The translations under genes and the position numbers were made by a program. A stretch of 64,000 bases of DNA from Palaemon carinicauda (lineage: Eukaryota > Arthropoda > Malacostraca > Decapoda > Palaemonidae), in the NCBI RefSeq assembly GCF_036898095.1, contig NC_090725.1:209850070-209914069 (forward strand), written 5' to 3'. Shown one piece after another: positions 63,874 to 64,000 of this stretch. A model generated the notes under the pieces. The model had not been told where the DNA came from, made no database searches, and saw only the letters and a program-made list of their open reading frames with translations. The stretch's first letter is position 1. The number at the start of each line of letters is the position of its first letter.

Positions 63874-64000
63874 CAGCAGCAGGAACGCGTGTTACCAGAC
63901 CGCGCTCTGGATCGCCTCCACCAAAACGCAGGACTGTTGTGCGGGACAGGGAAGACACTTCAGAGAGGTGAGTGCGTCTTTCTTCCCCCTTTCCTTTTCA

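Larger units (their letters stand above)
61384..64000 (+). mobile_element. DIRS1-like retrotransposon A7 (5' part, runs off the window)
   Basis: The left end TTGTTCCGTAACCG and the ITR (61384-61570) match A1. The Gag-like region starts at 61691. Everything from the end of Gag onwards lies beyond the window. It begins directly after the truncated right end of A6, at the same point of the right end at which B2 entered A1. Confidence 0.88.

Overview
The window is animal genomic DNA, most likely from a decapod crustacean. It holds one recognisable host gene, RBM8A/Y14 (the exon-junction-complex RNA-binding protein), buried in nested tyrosine-recombinase (DIRS1-like) retrotransposons. The decapod assignment is inference. 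It rests on arthropod-like RBM8A residues, the abundance of DIRS1-like elements (a group known to be widespread in Decapoda), long TC and AAT microsatellites, and a dispersed retroposon tail that ends in AAT repeats.

Layout. 1-1923: old DIRS RNase H remnant plus a retroposon tail. 1924-16260: DIRS element A1, with a second DIRS element (B2, 9769-16239) inserted in its right terminal repeat. 16493-36373: the last four recognisable coding exons of RBM8A; its N-terminal exon(s) are not seen. The 19-kb intron between 16871 and 35838 contains two decayed DIRS copies (C1 about 17036-20530; C2 about 20537-27705), fragments of non-LTR retrotransposons, and a younger DIRS element (B3, 29007-35658) ending 179 bp before the exon. 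36700-45330: gene-poor DNA with three copies of an AAT-tailed retroposon, microsatellites, a GC-rich tandem array, and a minus-strand short ORF resembling the N-terminus of an ISXO2-like/Merlin transposase. 45369-52123: DIRS element B4, the best preserved copy, with intact RT-RNaseH-methyltransferase and tyrosine-recombinase frames. 52570-55430: an inverted-repeat-bounded segment with a broken ISXO2-like transposase. 55440-61383: mosaic of decayed DIRS Gag, BEL/Pao Gag and a DIRS 3' end. 61384-64000: start of another A-family DIRS element (A7), cut by the window edge.

The DIRS copies show the hallmark architecture of the group: inverted terminal repeats (ITRs) whose outer ends do not match each other, plus an internal complementary region (ICR) that joins the reverse complements of both outer ends. 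Coding order is Gag-like, RT/RNase H/methyltransferase-like, then an overlapping tyrosine recombinase. B4 looks like a potential autonomous source. B2 and B3 carry a shared replaced interior that lacks the RT palm, as expected of a non-autonomous lineage mobilised in trans. All DIRS copies lie on the plus strand, the same strand as RBM8A.

Coordinates of decayed elements are approximate. No tRNA, rRNA or CRISPR array was recognised.
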